From assembly GCA_023630585.1 (NCBI GenBank), contig CM042548.1:14787027-14851026 (forward strand): a DNA stretch of 64,000 nt, in the 5' to 3' direction. The position numbers were made by a program, and so were the translations under genes. The stretch is from Cranoglanis bouderius (lineage: Eukaryota > Chordata > Actinopteri > Siluriformes > Cranoglanididae). The notes below the pieces were generated by a model. The model did not search any database, was not told the DNA's origin, and was given only the letters and a program-made list of their open reading frames with translations. Below are positions 1-13,031 of the stretch, in pieces (the stretch's first letter is position 1; the number at the start of each line of letters is the position of its first letter).

Positions 1-269
1 TTTTTAGCACATTTCTGATTAGTCCTTCCTCCGTTGCCTACATTAAAAAAACATTCAGACTGGAATGGGACTGAAACCTGCCTAATGAGGCTTAAAATTT
101 AGTTGTCTCTTTATGTCACAGATTTAACAGGAAGCGGAAACTGTGTTCTCATGAAAAAATGTTTCACTGAAACTGTTTCTACTGCAGATGTGAGTGAAAG
201 AGGAAGAAAATAATCTACAAAGGCTTTGAATATCCGATATCAGATCTGCCCCAGAAGTAATGCATGGAG

Positions 270-272
<3 letters not shown>

Positions 273-344
<72 letters not shown>

Positions 345-378
345 GACATTTGAAAGCACTTTATCAGTGGTGCAGTAC

Positions 379-434
<56 letters not shown>
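273..434. repeat. (TG)n 273-343 and (AC)n 379-434, opposed
   Basis: Two long dinucleotide tracts of complementary sequence, separated by 35 bp. Confidence 0.97.
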
Positions 435-436
<2 letters not shown>

Positions 437-707
437 GAAGGAGTCATTTGCAAATTCAGAGCTGCACCCATTCAGCGCTGTGGGTTTTATTTGTGTCTGA
501 CTGAAAGGATGCGTGTTTTCTCCACCAAGTAGCTGCTTCTTTTTCGTTCTTTATTTATTTATTTATTTATTTTAGGCGCGGCTCTGATTGGCTATTCAGC
601 CTGATTACAGACTTTTCAAACACGGGTGAATGATGAGGTGGGACGAGCAGAATGCAAGCTGATTCTTACAAACCGTGAAATCAGGCAGATTGCTGGGGAA
701 GCAGAGG

Positions 708-709
<2 letters not shown>

Positions 710-789
<80 letters not shown>

Positions 790-939
790 GAGAACGAGAT
801 AACCAGGACACACATTTTGCAGAGTGATGCATTTTGTGATAGTGTAACCCTGTAACACTTCAACTCAAACCCAAATCACACAAACACACACTCTGCCATT
901 AGCATGCTGTTAAATATAGTCGATGTCGAAACACGTAAG

Positions 940-982
<43 letters not shown>

Positions 983-1013
983 TGTTTGTGTGTGTGTGTT
1001 TGTGTGTGTGTGT
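710..1013. repeat. (GT)n 710-788 and 942-1013
   Basis: Two TG microsatellites. The second has TTTG interruptions and grades into the CTGT/CTAT array after it. Confidence 0.95.
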
Positions 1014-1057
1014 AGGTTGTGTATATCTGTATGTATTAATGTAAATCTGTTATGTAA

Positions 1058-1577
1058 GTCTGTCTGCCTGTCTGTCTGTCTGTCTGACTATATATCTATC
1101 TGTCTGTCTACAGTCTATGTGTCTACATGTCTATCTGTCTATCTACAGTCTATGTGTTTGCCTGTCTGTCTGTCTGCATGTCTATCTAGCTTATCTATCT
1201 ATCTATCTGTCTGTCTGCATGTATGTCTATCTGCCTGTCTGTCTGACTGTCTAGCATTCTGCTTGGCTGTCTATCTATCTGTATGTCTGTCTGTTTATCT
1301 GTCTGCCTATATATCTATATGCCTGTCTGTATGTCTATCTCTTTGTCTGTCTGTCTATTTGTCTGTCTGTCTATAGTCTATGTGTCTGCATGTCTATCAA
1401 TCTGTCTGTCTGTCTGTATGTGTGTCTGTTTCTGCTTGTCTGTCAGCCTGGCTACAGCCTATGTGTCTGCCTGTCTATTGTCTATCTGTCTGTCTACAAC
1501 CTATGTGTCTGCCTGTCTATGTATCTGTCTGTCTGTTTAACTGTCTGCCTATATATCTATCTGTCTATCTGTCTACA
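1058..1577 (+). repeat. Imperfect CTGT/CTAT array, left part
   Basis: Mixed tetranucleotides with a higher-order phrase CAGTCTATGTGTCTGCCTGT repeated several times. It is interrupted at 1583 by the TIR element and resumes at 2342. Confidence 0.92.
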
Positions 1578-1582
1578 GATTA

Positions 1583-2339
1583 CACTCAAAAATTTAATTA
1601 ATTACTCTTATTTAATTTAACTGAAGAAAGTTTTTAAACAAAATTTAATTTAGTTCATTCAAAAGAAATCAGTTTAGTTTGGTCAACACAATTTAGTTGG
1701 TTTAGGTCAAATGAATTTACTCTAGTATGTTTAATTAACTTTATTACATTTGTCAAACTAAATTTTCTTATGTGGGTCCAACTTAACTTTTTTATTAATT
1801 CACTAAGGTTTAATTCATTTTCTTATGTTTAAATAAGCAGTTTCATTCATCATTATACACAGTGTATATAAGTGAATAAATAAACAAAAGCTAGTGTCAG
1901 TACTGACATTAGTATAGATCACTGAGGGCCCACAGCCTAAGCACAAGCGCCACTCTTCAGCACCATGGTAACCACAAAATTCAAAAACATTACAGAAACT
2001 CCTTCAAATGTCCAACATAACTGAACATTAAACACTAACATGTATTTCCCTTTACTGAAAAACACATAAAATAGCACTTAATCCCTAATTTTTTTTTTCC
2101 TAATACAGTCCCTTGCAAAGCATGCTGGGAAATTCAGATCCACTGCGCAGTTAGTTATGTCAACAAAAATGATTCATGTAGTTTTAACACAGATGAATTA
2201 AGTAAACTTCAGTTTTAAATATATTAGGTGGATTGAACACAATGAAATTAAAATGTGACAAAATGTTCAAAAATTGTGTTACTTTAGCTCATTCTAATTA
2301 ATTAAACTGAACAAGAGGCAAGAAATCATTTTCTGAGTG
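1583..2339. mobile_element. Non-autonomous TIR DNA transposon inside a tetranucleotide array
   Basis: A segment of about 757 bp with inverted ends CACTCAAAAA and TTTCTGAGTG, flanked on both sides by TA, which I read as the target duplication. The interior is AT-rich and has no transposase. The CTGT/CTAT array continues on both sides, so the element plainly interrupted it. The family is not identified. Confidence 0.65.
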
Positions 2340-2341
2340 TA

Positions 2342-2626
<285 letters not shown>

Positions 2627-3385
2627 ATATATATACACCAGTTAAATTGTTTATGGATGATAACTTGTGCATAAAATGAGACACACCTCTGATGTATCTA
2701 AGCTCTGCCCCTCAGACACAATTACCATGTGCCTCTGTGGGCGTGTTTAAGACACGTGTTTTAGTTTAATATTTAAACTAAATAACGATGTGTGTGATTT
2801 CTGTATTAATTAATACACACGTAACTGAACTCTGAATACAACCCATAAACAAGGTCACACGCAGGCACGAATATAACCCTTCAAAGCAGAGAGATCTAAT
2901 TATTGCGTCTCTTTCACAAACCCAACCTCCTCCTCATCATCATCCTCCTGCTCATCATCATCCTCATCATCATCCTCATCATCATCTCCAGAGGACAGAG
3001 AGAAAAAAAAAGTCACAGGCAATCAAAAGAAACGACAACCTAAGAAAGAAGCGGAATCACAGACATAATTACGCAGATTAGGTCTGAAAGAGTAATTATG
3101 AGATAAACCTCCATGGGTGTCATCTCTCACTGCTTCTTCCAACATAATCAGAGATGTTAGAACACGAAATCAATATGCCGAAAGCTTTTAGGAGGGGGAA
3201 AAAAAGTTCATGTATCATCACTGCATAGCTTTAGGCAGATTTTATGTTGTGTTCAAACATTATCTGAATGACACTGAGGCTGGAAGTTACCGGGAAAAAA
3301 TACCATTCTACAGAACAAAGGCAGTAAAACTATAATAATCCCTCATCACTGAGTTGTGAGTACTCTGAATTGTGTGAAATGATGC

Positions 3386-3717
<332 letters not shown>

Positions 3718-3719
<2 letters not shown>

Positions 3720-6454
3720 TCTGATATGTTTCGTTCACTGAAAAATCATAATTTGGGAATTGTCTAATTAATTCATTTATATATTTAGTTTTTCTATGGT
3801 TCCAAGTTGCCCAAGGTGTACTGCTAAATGAAAGGAGCAGTTTGTCATTTTAAAACTGCATTTGTAATGCAACAATCCTTTTGCTTCCCTATGTTTGCCT
3901 TTTAAGGAAAAGAAACTGACCTTATTGTCTCTGCTTCATCTGGGGGGCGGAGCTAATTTCAGGACCAGAAAATGTCATCAGAACCCTGGATCAAAACCAC
4001 GTACTGAATTTTACGTTTTGTTTAAAGTATTATGTATTAGATTTCTGTAATGTTGCATACATTTTAATGATTGATTTTTCTTTGCATGCTTTTGAAAAAG
4101 CATTCATTATTGTTAATTAATAATGCTTCACTGAAAAACACGTGGTCTAAATATTAAGCTTAATTTTGGAAAAAAAAATATTATTTTTTTGGCCATATTT
4201 GGACATTTTGGGTTATAAATTTAGTTGCATCCCTAATTATCAAATAATTTTATTTATAATTCATGACAGCTGGCTAGTTTCTATATTACAGGCTTTTGCT
4301 TAAAATTCTCCAGCTTGAAAATTAGCCCTGGATGAAATCTAATAATGGCTAGAATTCGGGTTAAGCTGTAGCATGATGATCACATGACTGTCGTAATCAG
4401 AGAATGACTGTCGTTTTTACAGACTCATTTTCTTCATTAATGTTTCATTAAACTGTAAACAAATAAGTCTAAAACAAAGCTCAAGTTGTATCTTACCAGT
4501 TATGAGTTCACAAGTTAATATTATTAGTTATATTTACTTGGAATTGAACTAATATGCTAAATTATGTATTAATTAATTAATTACTGTATTAGTACTTCTA
4601 ACTAGCAGGTCAAATCAGCATCGAAGTTAAACATCCTGATCATGATCATTAAATCCTTAAATGTTTGTGTTCAATAATATCCCTAAAAGCTTCAGGTCAA
4701 AAGGAAGATATAATATGACTAAAAGAGCTGACGTCATCGTAAAATGTATATCCTGTACCTCTAACAGAGAGAACTCAGACACATCAGAGTACTTTTATTT
4801 TAGTGTTTCTGTTTTTCAGTTTATAATGCCTCACAGGAGGAATCTCAGTAGAATCAGCCTAAGGGAGCACTTTGGAGTATAGAATGGCCGCATTTGTATT
4901 AATCAAACTGACATGAAATTGCAGATAGTGGAACAGAATCAATACTCATGCGTTTATTCATGAGTATCTTGTTTACAGCTCGTTACAGTAAATATACTCT
5001 CCGTCTACAGACTCAATACATTTCACTCTGAGTCCTGAAAAAAAACAGGGCACATAATAATAAAATAGGCAACATATCTAAAGCATGCAATCAAGTAATA
5101 ATTGAGTAATATGTTGGGTTAGAGCCGAGTATCGAGACGGGCTGGAGCCGAGTAACGCGTCAGGCTGGAGCCGAGTAACGTGTCGGGCTGGAGCCGAGTA
5201 ACGTGTCGCGTTAGAGCCAAAATATGTCTCAGGCATTACTCATTATTTTATCTTGTTGTATTTCAGTAATCCTATATTATTTTAGTTTATAATTATTTTT
5301 AGTTTAGGGAAAAAAATGAGTCGTAACTGCAGCTCCAGCTCAGGTCTACTGCTGTACTCAGCTCCACGCTGGGAGATTAATGAGCTTATTTATTTTTATG
5401 ATTAAGTCACTAATCCTCTGTTTACAAATGGCACCTGGTGGGATTTTAAAGGTTAAAAGCTGAATAAACAGACATAAGGCCGTTTGTAAATAATACATGA
5501 TTACTATAAAAACCATTCACGCTGAACTGAAATTAAGTGATTATTGGAAATCTAGCCTAGCTTCAGAACTATAAACATCAATATGTGTGCTTATAGTCAT
5601 ACATCTGGAGGGAGCAGATAAAAAAATGTTGTATTATGTTTATAATGTGATTGAGATATGGGGTGACTCAGAGGTTCCAAGGCCCCCTAGTTTCAGCCAG
5701 GCTCCTCCTAATTGTTTACAAAATCATAGAGACAGAAGTTACATGCTCAAGTAGTTCAAGTAGCACAAGTAGCTCTTTTCTGGTTTAAGGTGGAGAAAAT
5801 TTCCACTGCATGGAAATTGGAAATACTGCGTCATTTTTTTTTCTAAATATATCTTTGAAATTATAATCGTTACGGGTCTAGAAAGTGTTTCAATCATTAT
5901 ATACTACAGCATTAAGTTAAGTAACATGGTCCAACAATGGCCTCCAATTTCTCTGTCTGATATTCAGTACAATTTGAAGCTTTAAACACATGAAAAATCT
6001 ACTTAACTAATCTAATATCTAGTTATTTGTGCAAAATAATGTTTCTACTCAAGAAAAAAATCGTGAACTATACACAGTTAATTTGAACATACTGAATGGG
6101 AAAATTGACTTAATCATGTGCGTAACCCGAGTTTGAACATGAGGAACGCTCCAGGCATAAATATTGACGAAACTTTTGATACGAAGTCATCGACTAAGAA
6201 ACAGAGTGATTTTACTTATTGTAAGCTTCTACGATATAAGGTATCAGTATTGTTAATGCCAGCATTAGTGTGAGTGTATGCAAATTATATGCAAATTTTG
6301 CATTCACCTGAAAATGTAAAAGAGTTGGCTTAAGTGTGTTTGGCTGTTATTTCATTTGGTTGATGGAAACACACAATGATTTGCATTTTCATCTGCAGAA
6401 ACAAACTTTTGGCAAATTTGCTTCAAACAGACATAAACATTGATGTTGACTCAC
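3718..6454. other. nrxn3: AT-rich intron, no gene seen
   Basis: Apart from the 23-bp minisatellite at 5118 I see no recognisable element or reading frame of interest on either strand. Confidence 0.6.
5118..5218 (+). repeat. 23-bp minisatellite, four units plus a partial one
   Basis: The unit is close to GCTGGAGCCGAGTAACGTGT plus CGG. First and last units begin GTTAGAGCC. CpG-rich in an otherwise AT-rich stretch. Confidence 0.85.
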
Positions 6455-6838
6455 CCCTCTCGCAGGTACGGGACCAGTATCCAGTGCCAGTGCAGTCGCA
6501 GATGAAGCGGTTCCAGCCCTCTTTACACACCCCCTTGTTCTTGCACGGGTAGCTCTCACACTGCTTCCCCTGCACCTTGTTGCAGGAGGGCTTGATTCCC
6601 GCTCCGTTCTGCTCTTCAGCTATCTGCCTGATGTCTTTACTGCGTCCGTCGATGAACAGGTCCCTGATGCAGCCCACGTAGCCGTAGTTGAGCATGGCGG
6701 TCCAGAGCTCGGTGGGCAGGATGAGGCCGGCACGATTCTCAGGAAGTCCACCAAGGTACATATCGCCCTCCAGGTCCAGGATCTCGCTCTCTCCGCTGGC
6801 TGTGAACGGGGTACGACGGCTGTTTACGGATATAGTAC
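6455..6838 (-). CDS. nrxn3: nrxn3 exon encoding end of LNS3 and EGF2
   Basis: A 384-nt exon entered in phase 1 (it completes a Gly codon) and left in phase 1. It encodes TISVNSRRTPFTASGESEIL, then DMYLGGLPENRAGLILPTEL, then NYGYVGCIRDLFIDGRSKDI and KPSC, which finish LNS3. The second EGF repeat follows with its six cysteines: KQC, YPC, GVC, FIC, DC, RTC. The tail WNRFICDCTGTGYWSRTCER resembles neurexin-3 (FICDCTGTGYWGRTC) more than neurexin-1 (YVCDCSGTGYLGRSC), by recall. The acceptor is CTCTGTAG|GT (AG at 6840-6839) and the donor is GGG|GTGAGT at 6454-6453. The next family exon (start of LNS4) is not seen in 1-6454, so it lies beyond the left edge. Confidence 0.96.
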
Positions 6839-8053
6839 CTACAGAGAGAAAGGTTTACTTTATAAAGGATTTATGTATCGCTTATGAATGTGTTATAAAG
6901 TCCCTATGTGAGTACTCTTCAAATAAACTCTGACCTAATATAATTATGGCAAGATTAAAACATAAAATATTCAATTATTTCCTAAAGTATCCACACTGGT
7001 CCAGGTAAAACACTAAATATATTGTATTATAATTTGTACACTGATTGGTCAATGTGTGCTTAGTCTTTAATCTACTTTTAGTTTCTCCTCTCTTCTAAAG
7101 GCATTTTCAGAACAAATAAATAAAGAATAAACCTTGCTGACATTCACTACTGTATTTCACATGTACCTTCTCAGATTCTGCTGCTGATGTGTTTCAGGTG
7201 TGCCTGAAATATATCAAAATATCTCAGTGGAAATCAAAACTGGGGGTTGGGGGGGGCGTGTCACACTGTGTAATCGCCTGACACGACCGTCACTGATAAA
7301 TCTACTGCATGAATCTACAGTCTGGGAGAGAAAGAAATCAGCCGCACCGTTGCTTCTCGCTTCTTAATACCGTTCTGTGTGTTTTTATCATGACTGTTGG
7401 TGGTGCTCTTGCTCTAGGCATCACATAATACATTACGCCACACATGAAACCTCATATTGATGTCTTTTTTATCTTTGAAAGACAGACTAGCTAGACTTAG
7501 CCCTGCTAGAAACATTAAGACCCGAGAACAGCAGTAGAAGTTGGTCTCTAGTGAATTTGAGTCTTATCCTGTGTTTATGACCTTGCTGTGAGTGTGCGAA
7601 TTGTGTAAAGCTGGCTTTCATAAACACACACACACCCACAGATGTAGTAACGTGTAAACCAAGCAGCCGGAGTGGAGAGGAAAGGATCAATAGAGCTAAT
7701 CTCTGCAGAAGTGACATCGGCCCAGTCCCACGAACACCATTGTCTAATCGGCTGCATTATTAATATCCCTCGAGACCTTTCGCACAAGCGTGTGGTGTGA
7801 ACTGATATGGAGTCATTACTGATCGATTCGGCTGTGTGCAGAGATTCAAAGGCGAGAGCATGTGAGAAAGAGAACGAGCAAAAAAAAAAAAAAAAAAGAA
7901 CGGCAGTAGGAAGGAATGATGTAAGCATAAATGGCTTTTCCTCAGTGCTAAATATTTCATGAGAGTAATGCAAATTCGCCTGGAATTACAGTCCGAGTTT
8001 GTATGGATTTCGTTAAAACTATTAAATTGCAAATAATTAACTAGCACTCATGT

Positions 8054-8084
<31 letters not shown>

Positions 8085-8226
8085 GCTCCTGTTAAATGCT
8101 GATAACACAATACGAATTTTGGTGGCCACAAATAAGCTGTGAGCTTCTCGCTGAAAAGGAAAATGCAGTTTTCATGATACAAAAAAACAAAAAAATTGCT
8201 GGAATAAAAACTAGGCACACTGAGCT

Positions 8227-8303
<77 letters not shown>

Positions 8304-8305
8304 AC
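6839..8305 (-). other. nrxn3: nrxn3 intron between the LNS3 and EGF2 exons
   Basis: A 1.47-kb intron. Its transcribed 5' end is a UG repeat of about 36 units. Further in are a TTTA repeat near 8050-8084 and an A17 run near 7880. The rest is unique sequence with no recognised gene. Confidence 0.88.
8230..8301. repeat. (CA)n adjoining the LNS3 exon donor
   Basis: A 72-bp CA tract on the plus strand, UG in the nrxn3 transcript. It starts within a few bases after the donor at 8305-8304. Confidence 0.97.
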
Positions 8306-8744
8306 CTGATCTTCCATCTCTCTGGATGTCCACGTGGTACCATGTCCCATCGTTCACTTTATTCTGCGTGGCTTTGACCTTGATGGTACCCGAGCCCATG
8401 TCCAGCAGCAGGTACAGACTCCCGTCCAGCAGTTCCACTGCAAAAAAGTCCACCTTGGTGTTCTTCTGGCTCCCCGTCGCCTTCCTGTCCTGCGGCTTGC
8501 CGTGTGTGAACAGGATCAGGCCGTTGGGCTCCGAGGTGCGGAAGTCGAACGAGATGGAGCCCATGCGTTTGGTGTTCCACTTCGGAAGGCTGATGTAGGC
8601 CTCGGGTGTCTCAAATGAGATGGGGTCCAGTGTGGCCACGTTCTCGCACTTAAACACAACATCTCCCTGGATCTTCATCTTAGGGTCCACGATGCGTGCC
8701 AGCCGAGAAAGCTCCAACCGGATGTCGTTGTTCTTGTACACGAC
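8306..8744 (-). CDS. nrxn3: nrxn3 exon encoding LNS2-LNS3 linker and most of LNS3
   Basis: A 439-nt exon entered in phase 0 and left in phase 1. It encodes 146 residues from VVYKNNDIRLELSRLARIVD through CENVATLDPISFETPEAYIS, KWNTKRMGSISFDFRTSEPN, KVDFFAVELLDGSLYLLLDM to WYHVDIQRDGRS plus the first base of Gly. This is the start and core of LNS3. MGSISFDFRT, SQKNTKVDFFAVELLDG and GTIKVKAT fit neurexin-3 rather than neurexin-1 (KKTGSISFDFRT, MIKVDFFAIEMLDG, GTIKIKAL), from memory of the human proteins. The acceptor AG is at 8746-8745 after CTCTCTATCGATGT, a short pyrimidine tract. The donor is TCAG|GTCAGT at 8305-8304, weaker than consensus and running straight into a UG repeat. Confidence 0.96.
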
Positions 8745-8889
8745 CTACATCGATAGAGAGAAGTAATTACATTGATGCGTGTAATAATATTCATATTCTA
8801 GGTTACTACAAGAGTCATCATTTTTATTAACTGTTGTTGTTTCGCTTGAAACAGACTAATTGTGCTGATTTTATCATTTAATATGTGGA

Positions 8890-8892
<3 letters not shown>

Positions 8893-8932
<40 letters not shown>

Positions 8933-8954
8933 GTTGTTGTTGTTGTTGTTGTTT
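8893..8954. repeat. (ATT)n(GTT)n compound repeat
   Basis: About 13 ATT units followed by about 7 GTT units. Confidence 0.95.
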
Positions 8955-9689
8955 TATCTGAATTTTCAAAAACTTTAGAGGGAAATATTAAGTAAAATTA
9001 TTAGAATATTTTATAATCTAATATTTAATGTTTTAATTTATACACATTACTTTTTAATTAAAATACACAAAAATCCTAGTCTAAAAATGCATAGCAACAA
9101 ACTTACAACAAATAACATTTGACACTTCATTGTAGGCCTATTTAATATTCATTCGGTTAAAAATCCATAAAAATGTAGTCTAATCCATAAAAATGTAGTC
9201 TAATTTTAGTGCTACTTGTCTAATGTTGTCTAATTTCACATTAATGAACTCAAAACATTCTTCACGTACCATGACAGAAAAAAGTCAGAAACAAGAACAC
9301 CGGACAAAACGAATGTGAGATGGGGAAAGGGGCGGGGCTTCTTGGGGGGTTAGTTAATATCAGAGAGTTCAAAACATCTGAACTCTGAACTATCGAACTG
9401 TCAATCATCCTAGATCTATCTAACCCTAACCCTATATGTCGATTGGCTCATCAAAAAAAAACTAAGACTGCTCTTATGGTGCATTTTCATAGCAGAGTAC
9501 TCCAAATTTCAGAGCTCCTACACAAAAGGTTTTCAGGTTTAAACTTGCATATTCCATAGGGTGCTTCATTTCATACAGACTGATTTTTCTTATTTCTATT
9601 GACAATGTAAAGTGGAGTGGAAAAAAATTTGCAACAGGTGGATATGTGAATACAGTATGTGGTAAAGTTCTAAGGAGAAGTTTTCCCAT

Positions 9690-10340
9690 GCAGAGTGCTG
9701 AATAGCAGGACTTAGCAAGACCAGAGCTAATACCAATAGGTCAGGTCATTTCTTCACAATGAATGGCTCTCAATGGTAACTGACTACAGCTGAGGTACCA
9801 CGTGTATCCGCGTCTGCTCTTCCTGATAGCTATGCTAATACACTGAATAAAGAGGGAAAAAAGCTGTGATGGCATTCTCACTATCACAAAGAGCGCAGAG
9901 GCACCAGACATTCCCTTCGCCTCGTTTAAAAACAGCGTCACGGCTCGGGGTTGTTTTTGTCAGGTAAAGCAAAAAACGAGGTAAAGCGAGCACACACACT
10001 CCTACATCAGCAACACCTTGGATCTGCAACGTCAGATTCTGTCGAGGCGCAAAATCTCCAGCTTTCCTCGCCGAATGTAGATCTTTTCTGGGCCGCAGGG
10101 CTGCTTGGATTTACTCTCAGATTAGTCGCAGTCATCAGCCACATTTCCCAGCCTTGAGATTATAGATAATCCTGTCTGTAAATCAGGCCATCGCTCTCCC
10201 AGCGGCCTGGAGGAAAGCGCGAGCTGAAGGATTGTCTGCTGTCTCTGCGGAGGACGAGTCTCTCTTCCAGCAGCCTTTATCAGCGGGATCATAAATACCA
10301 TCATCCCTGCAGTGATCCATTCCTCAAGCACAGCCGTGCA
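9690..10340. other. Unique, relatively GC-rich intron block
   Basis: Non-repetitive stretch with balanced composition around 10020-10330, unlike the AT-rich surroundings. No splice-bounded reading frame fits it. It could be conserved non-coding DNA, judged by composition only. Confidence 0.25.
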
Positions 10341-10358
10341 TAGGTCAAACACAATGTA

Positions 10359-10390
<32 letters not shown>
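10359..10390. repeat. (CA)n, short
   Basis: A CA tract of about 32 bp. Confidence 0.9.
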
Positions 10391-10391
<1 letters not shown>

Positions 10392-10609
10392 CACACAACA
10401 CTTCCTCGGGATGGGAAACAGATTGCTACCATCTTTATTCTTGTGTCAAACACAACACAAACATTTTCCCTTGGTCAGTTATAGAGGTTTGGTATTGACC
10501 TGCACTGCATCTGTTAAAATCTCACACAAAGCCTGAAGGCAAAATGTTTCTGTAAGTTATATATAAGCAATAAATCATGACAGGGTGTCATTATTATTGG
10601 AAAATAAAC

Positions 10610-10860
10610 AATAACGTTGATTTACTGTTTCCACCCTGAAGTTGATTCTTTTCCTATAACAGTATAAATGTTTTATTCCTCTTATACCACAGTAATTTTC
10701 CAACAGTCACATTTTTAATCTATTAAAGAATGACACTTCATACTTTTTTCTTTATCCTTTTACATTTACCGTCCAAGTTAGTTCCTGTTCTCACTTATGT
10801 TACAAACACCTGAACGTCGTTCCCTCACCAGCCTCTCTTTTTCACCAGGTTTTCTCTGCT
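10610..10860 (+). repeat. Dispersed palindromic repeat family, partial copy
   Basis: It includes GAAGTTGATTCTTTTCCTAT, TTATTCCTCTTATACCACAG and AGTTAGTTCCTGTTCTCACT, the shared words of a family present at least eleven times in this window. Confidence 0.65.
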
Positions 10861-11089
10861 CAATGTTGGTTGTGATCTTCATTTTAATTGAAAGCCAGCA
10901 CATCTACTGTAGAGGCAGTCTTGGAAATTTCACACTCTCTGAAAACTGGAAAAAATCTCTATTAAAGGTAACTTTAACACTCTTATTTATGTTCTCGGAT
11001 GCCTTCCTGATTTATTTTCCATTCTGTTTTAGTATCATGCTTCACCCCCGCAATCTCCATTCATCACGAGAGACAGCTGATCCTCCTCG

Positions 11090-11900
11090 GTTTAAACCGT
11101 CCTAAAGCGCTGTCGTGTTGATGAACTCAAACGGCACCTGAAATGTCAGCTGGTTAATTCCAGCTGGGGCGCTGCCCATGAACTGTCCGTTCTCCTCTCT
11201 GAACCGATCGGCTCTGGACTTCTAAAATCACATTTCATGTGTCGAAAGTGTTTAAACTGTTTGTCAAAAACGATCCTCTCAAGAGCACCAAATTGAATTA
11301 ATTGACTTTGAGAGGGGTGATTAATCGTCGCAGAAAGGTTACCGGCATCATTCGGGGTTGAAAAAAATCACTGCAGAGAACAAATATTTGTCCCCTTGGG
11401 TGTGAAGACTGGCAAGTCAAGGCCGCCTTGAAAAACAGCAGCAGCGCCATCGTGACATTTGAATGGAATACTGACGCTTTATCTATCAGCACCTGGTGTA
11501 AGGTGTGTCTGCCGGGACATGAGGTAATAGAACGGGGAGTAATTGAGCTTTCTTCTATGGAGGAACAGGAACAGACTCAGCGCGAGCATGTGCCTATTTC
11601 AAGTCTGTAGATGAAACGGATTGAGTGAATGCGAAGGCCGACGGAGCGCAAAGGCCGAGTAAAACTTGTTTGAATATGTGGAGTCGAATTTCATCAAGCT
11701 GTTATCTCACCTCGCAGGCTCGCTTGGAAATAAACTGGAAGAGGGGATTGAGGTGCAGCACAGAGGAATTTTCTACTGAAAATCTTATACACAGTAAGGC
11801 TCAGCTGTACAGGAGCAGGGTTATCCCACTAGCCAATTATCATACAATCACACAGACTGCTACTGCAATCACAATGCGTCCTATTCACAGGTGAGTCATA
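11090..11900. other. Unique intron block, no repeats
   Basis: About 800 bp free of microsatellites and recognised transposons. Short frames (60-90 codons) have no recognised product. Possible conserved non-coding sequence, unproven. Confidence 0.25.
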
Positions 11901-12289
11901 TGTGTGCATGAAGACATCGGAGGAGACACATTATAATCAGAGACGTTTTTTGTCTGGACTACAGAATTTTTTTTTATGGACAAAGTGATGAATTGATGTA
12001 AATTGTGCTGTACATATAGCAGACGAGTGCTGGGTCAGCTTATCCTTCAAACTATGGGCATGCTTTCTTTAAAGGAGAGCACATCAAATTAACCAAAACT
12101 TTATTTTATTATATTCACAAATCACAAAGTAAATTAAAACCATGATAAAATGGTCTACATCCTGCACACATTCGATTTAGTATCTCATGGCTTCATTAAT
12201 GTGTGCATATAATTAACTGTTGGTGCATGATGGACTGTTTGTCTAAACTGTTTACTCCTGTATATTTATAATCGCATGTCTGGTGACAT

Positions 12290-12446
12290 AATCTGGTGTC
12301 GCTCAGAAGAGGATGGGATTTCCTTTGAGTCTACTTCCTCAGCATTGTCACCACTGGTTTGTTCATTATGGATCTAAATCTACATCTGGATTTCTGTAAA
12401 GCTGCTTTGTGACAATTTCTATAACATTCAATTAAATCAAGGCACT
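12290..12446 (+). repeat. Retroposon 3'-end fragment
   Basis: CTGGATTTCTGTAAAGCTGC followed by TTTGTGACAATTTC and an AATTAAAT tail matches a phrase repeated throughout teleost genomes, probably the 3' end of a LINE/SINE. A reverse-oriented fragment of the same phrase lies at 58455-58545. Confidence 0.5.
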
Positions 12447-13031
12447 ATGGAAAGGCCTTCACAGTAAGGAAGAGTGAAAGGCTGTAGGTTATTGTTTCGA
12501 TTGGCAGTTCGGTTGTGGCGTGGAGCGTGGGTGCTGGTAGAATGACCATGCACGGGTCTGTGCATGCCCGTGGCCCCCTCTCCGTCTGCGGTGGGCCTGC
12601 AGTGACATGCCAATTCATCATCCACAGCTGTCTGCCCGTACTATAAATCTCTGCCTACAGACCCTGCCCACCACTCTGCTAGAATTAATGGCTCCCAGGT
12701 CAAGCTGGAGAAAAGTTGGAAATTGGTATAGATTATTCACCAGTCAAGGGTGCCAGGTGGCACTCGGTTGGTGTTTTGCATCAGATCTCAGGGCTGAAAG
12801 AAGACAGCTCCCTTTCACTTAAACCATAAATATATTTCTGAGTCAATGCTAACTCGTTTTGGTCACATAATTGTTTGACATTGTTTGAATTTTGGACGTT
12901 GCTGTTAAATCTGATCATCAACTGATCATCATTTTATCATGCGTTAATTTCATTAATTTATAAGTTTAGCTGTTTGTTCTTATTGCAATATTATCCTGAT
13001 CTATGATAAAACTCATGCCCTTATAAGAAAC

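Noticed and set aside
215..438. Open frames of Cys-Val or Thr-His repeats
   Set aside because: They are translations of TG/CA microsatellites. The same applies at about twenty other places (for example 3308-3741, 8078-8350, 28481-29264, 44131-44386, 50979-51200).
942..1620. Open frames rich in CLSVCLSVY
   Set aside because: Translation of the CTGT/CTAT array in all frames.
7230..7262. G-rich run as a G-quadruplex
   Set aside because: Only two long G runs are present; four are needed for a stable intramolecular form.
7575..8047. 132- and 95-codon minus-strand frames in the LNS3-EGF2 intron
   Set aside because: They span a poly-A run and have no family resemblance. They lie inside an intron with good borders.
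8326..8618. Plus-strand frames of 90 and 94 codons opposite the LNS3 exon
   Set aside because: Shadows of a strongly conserved minus-strand exon.
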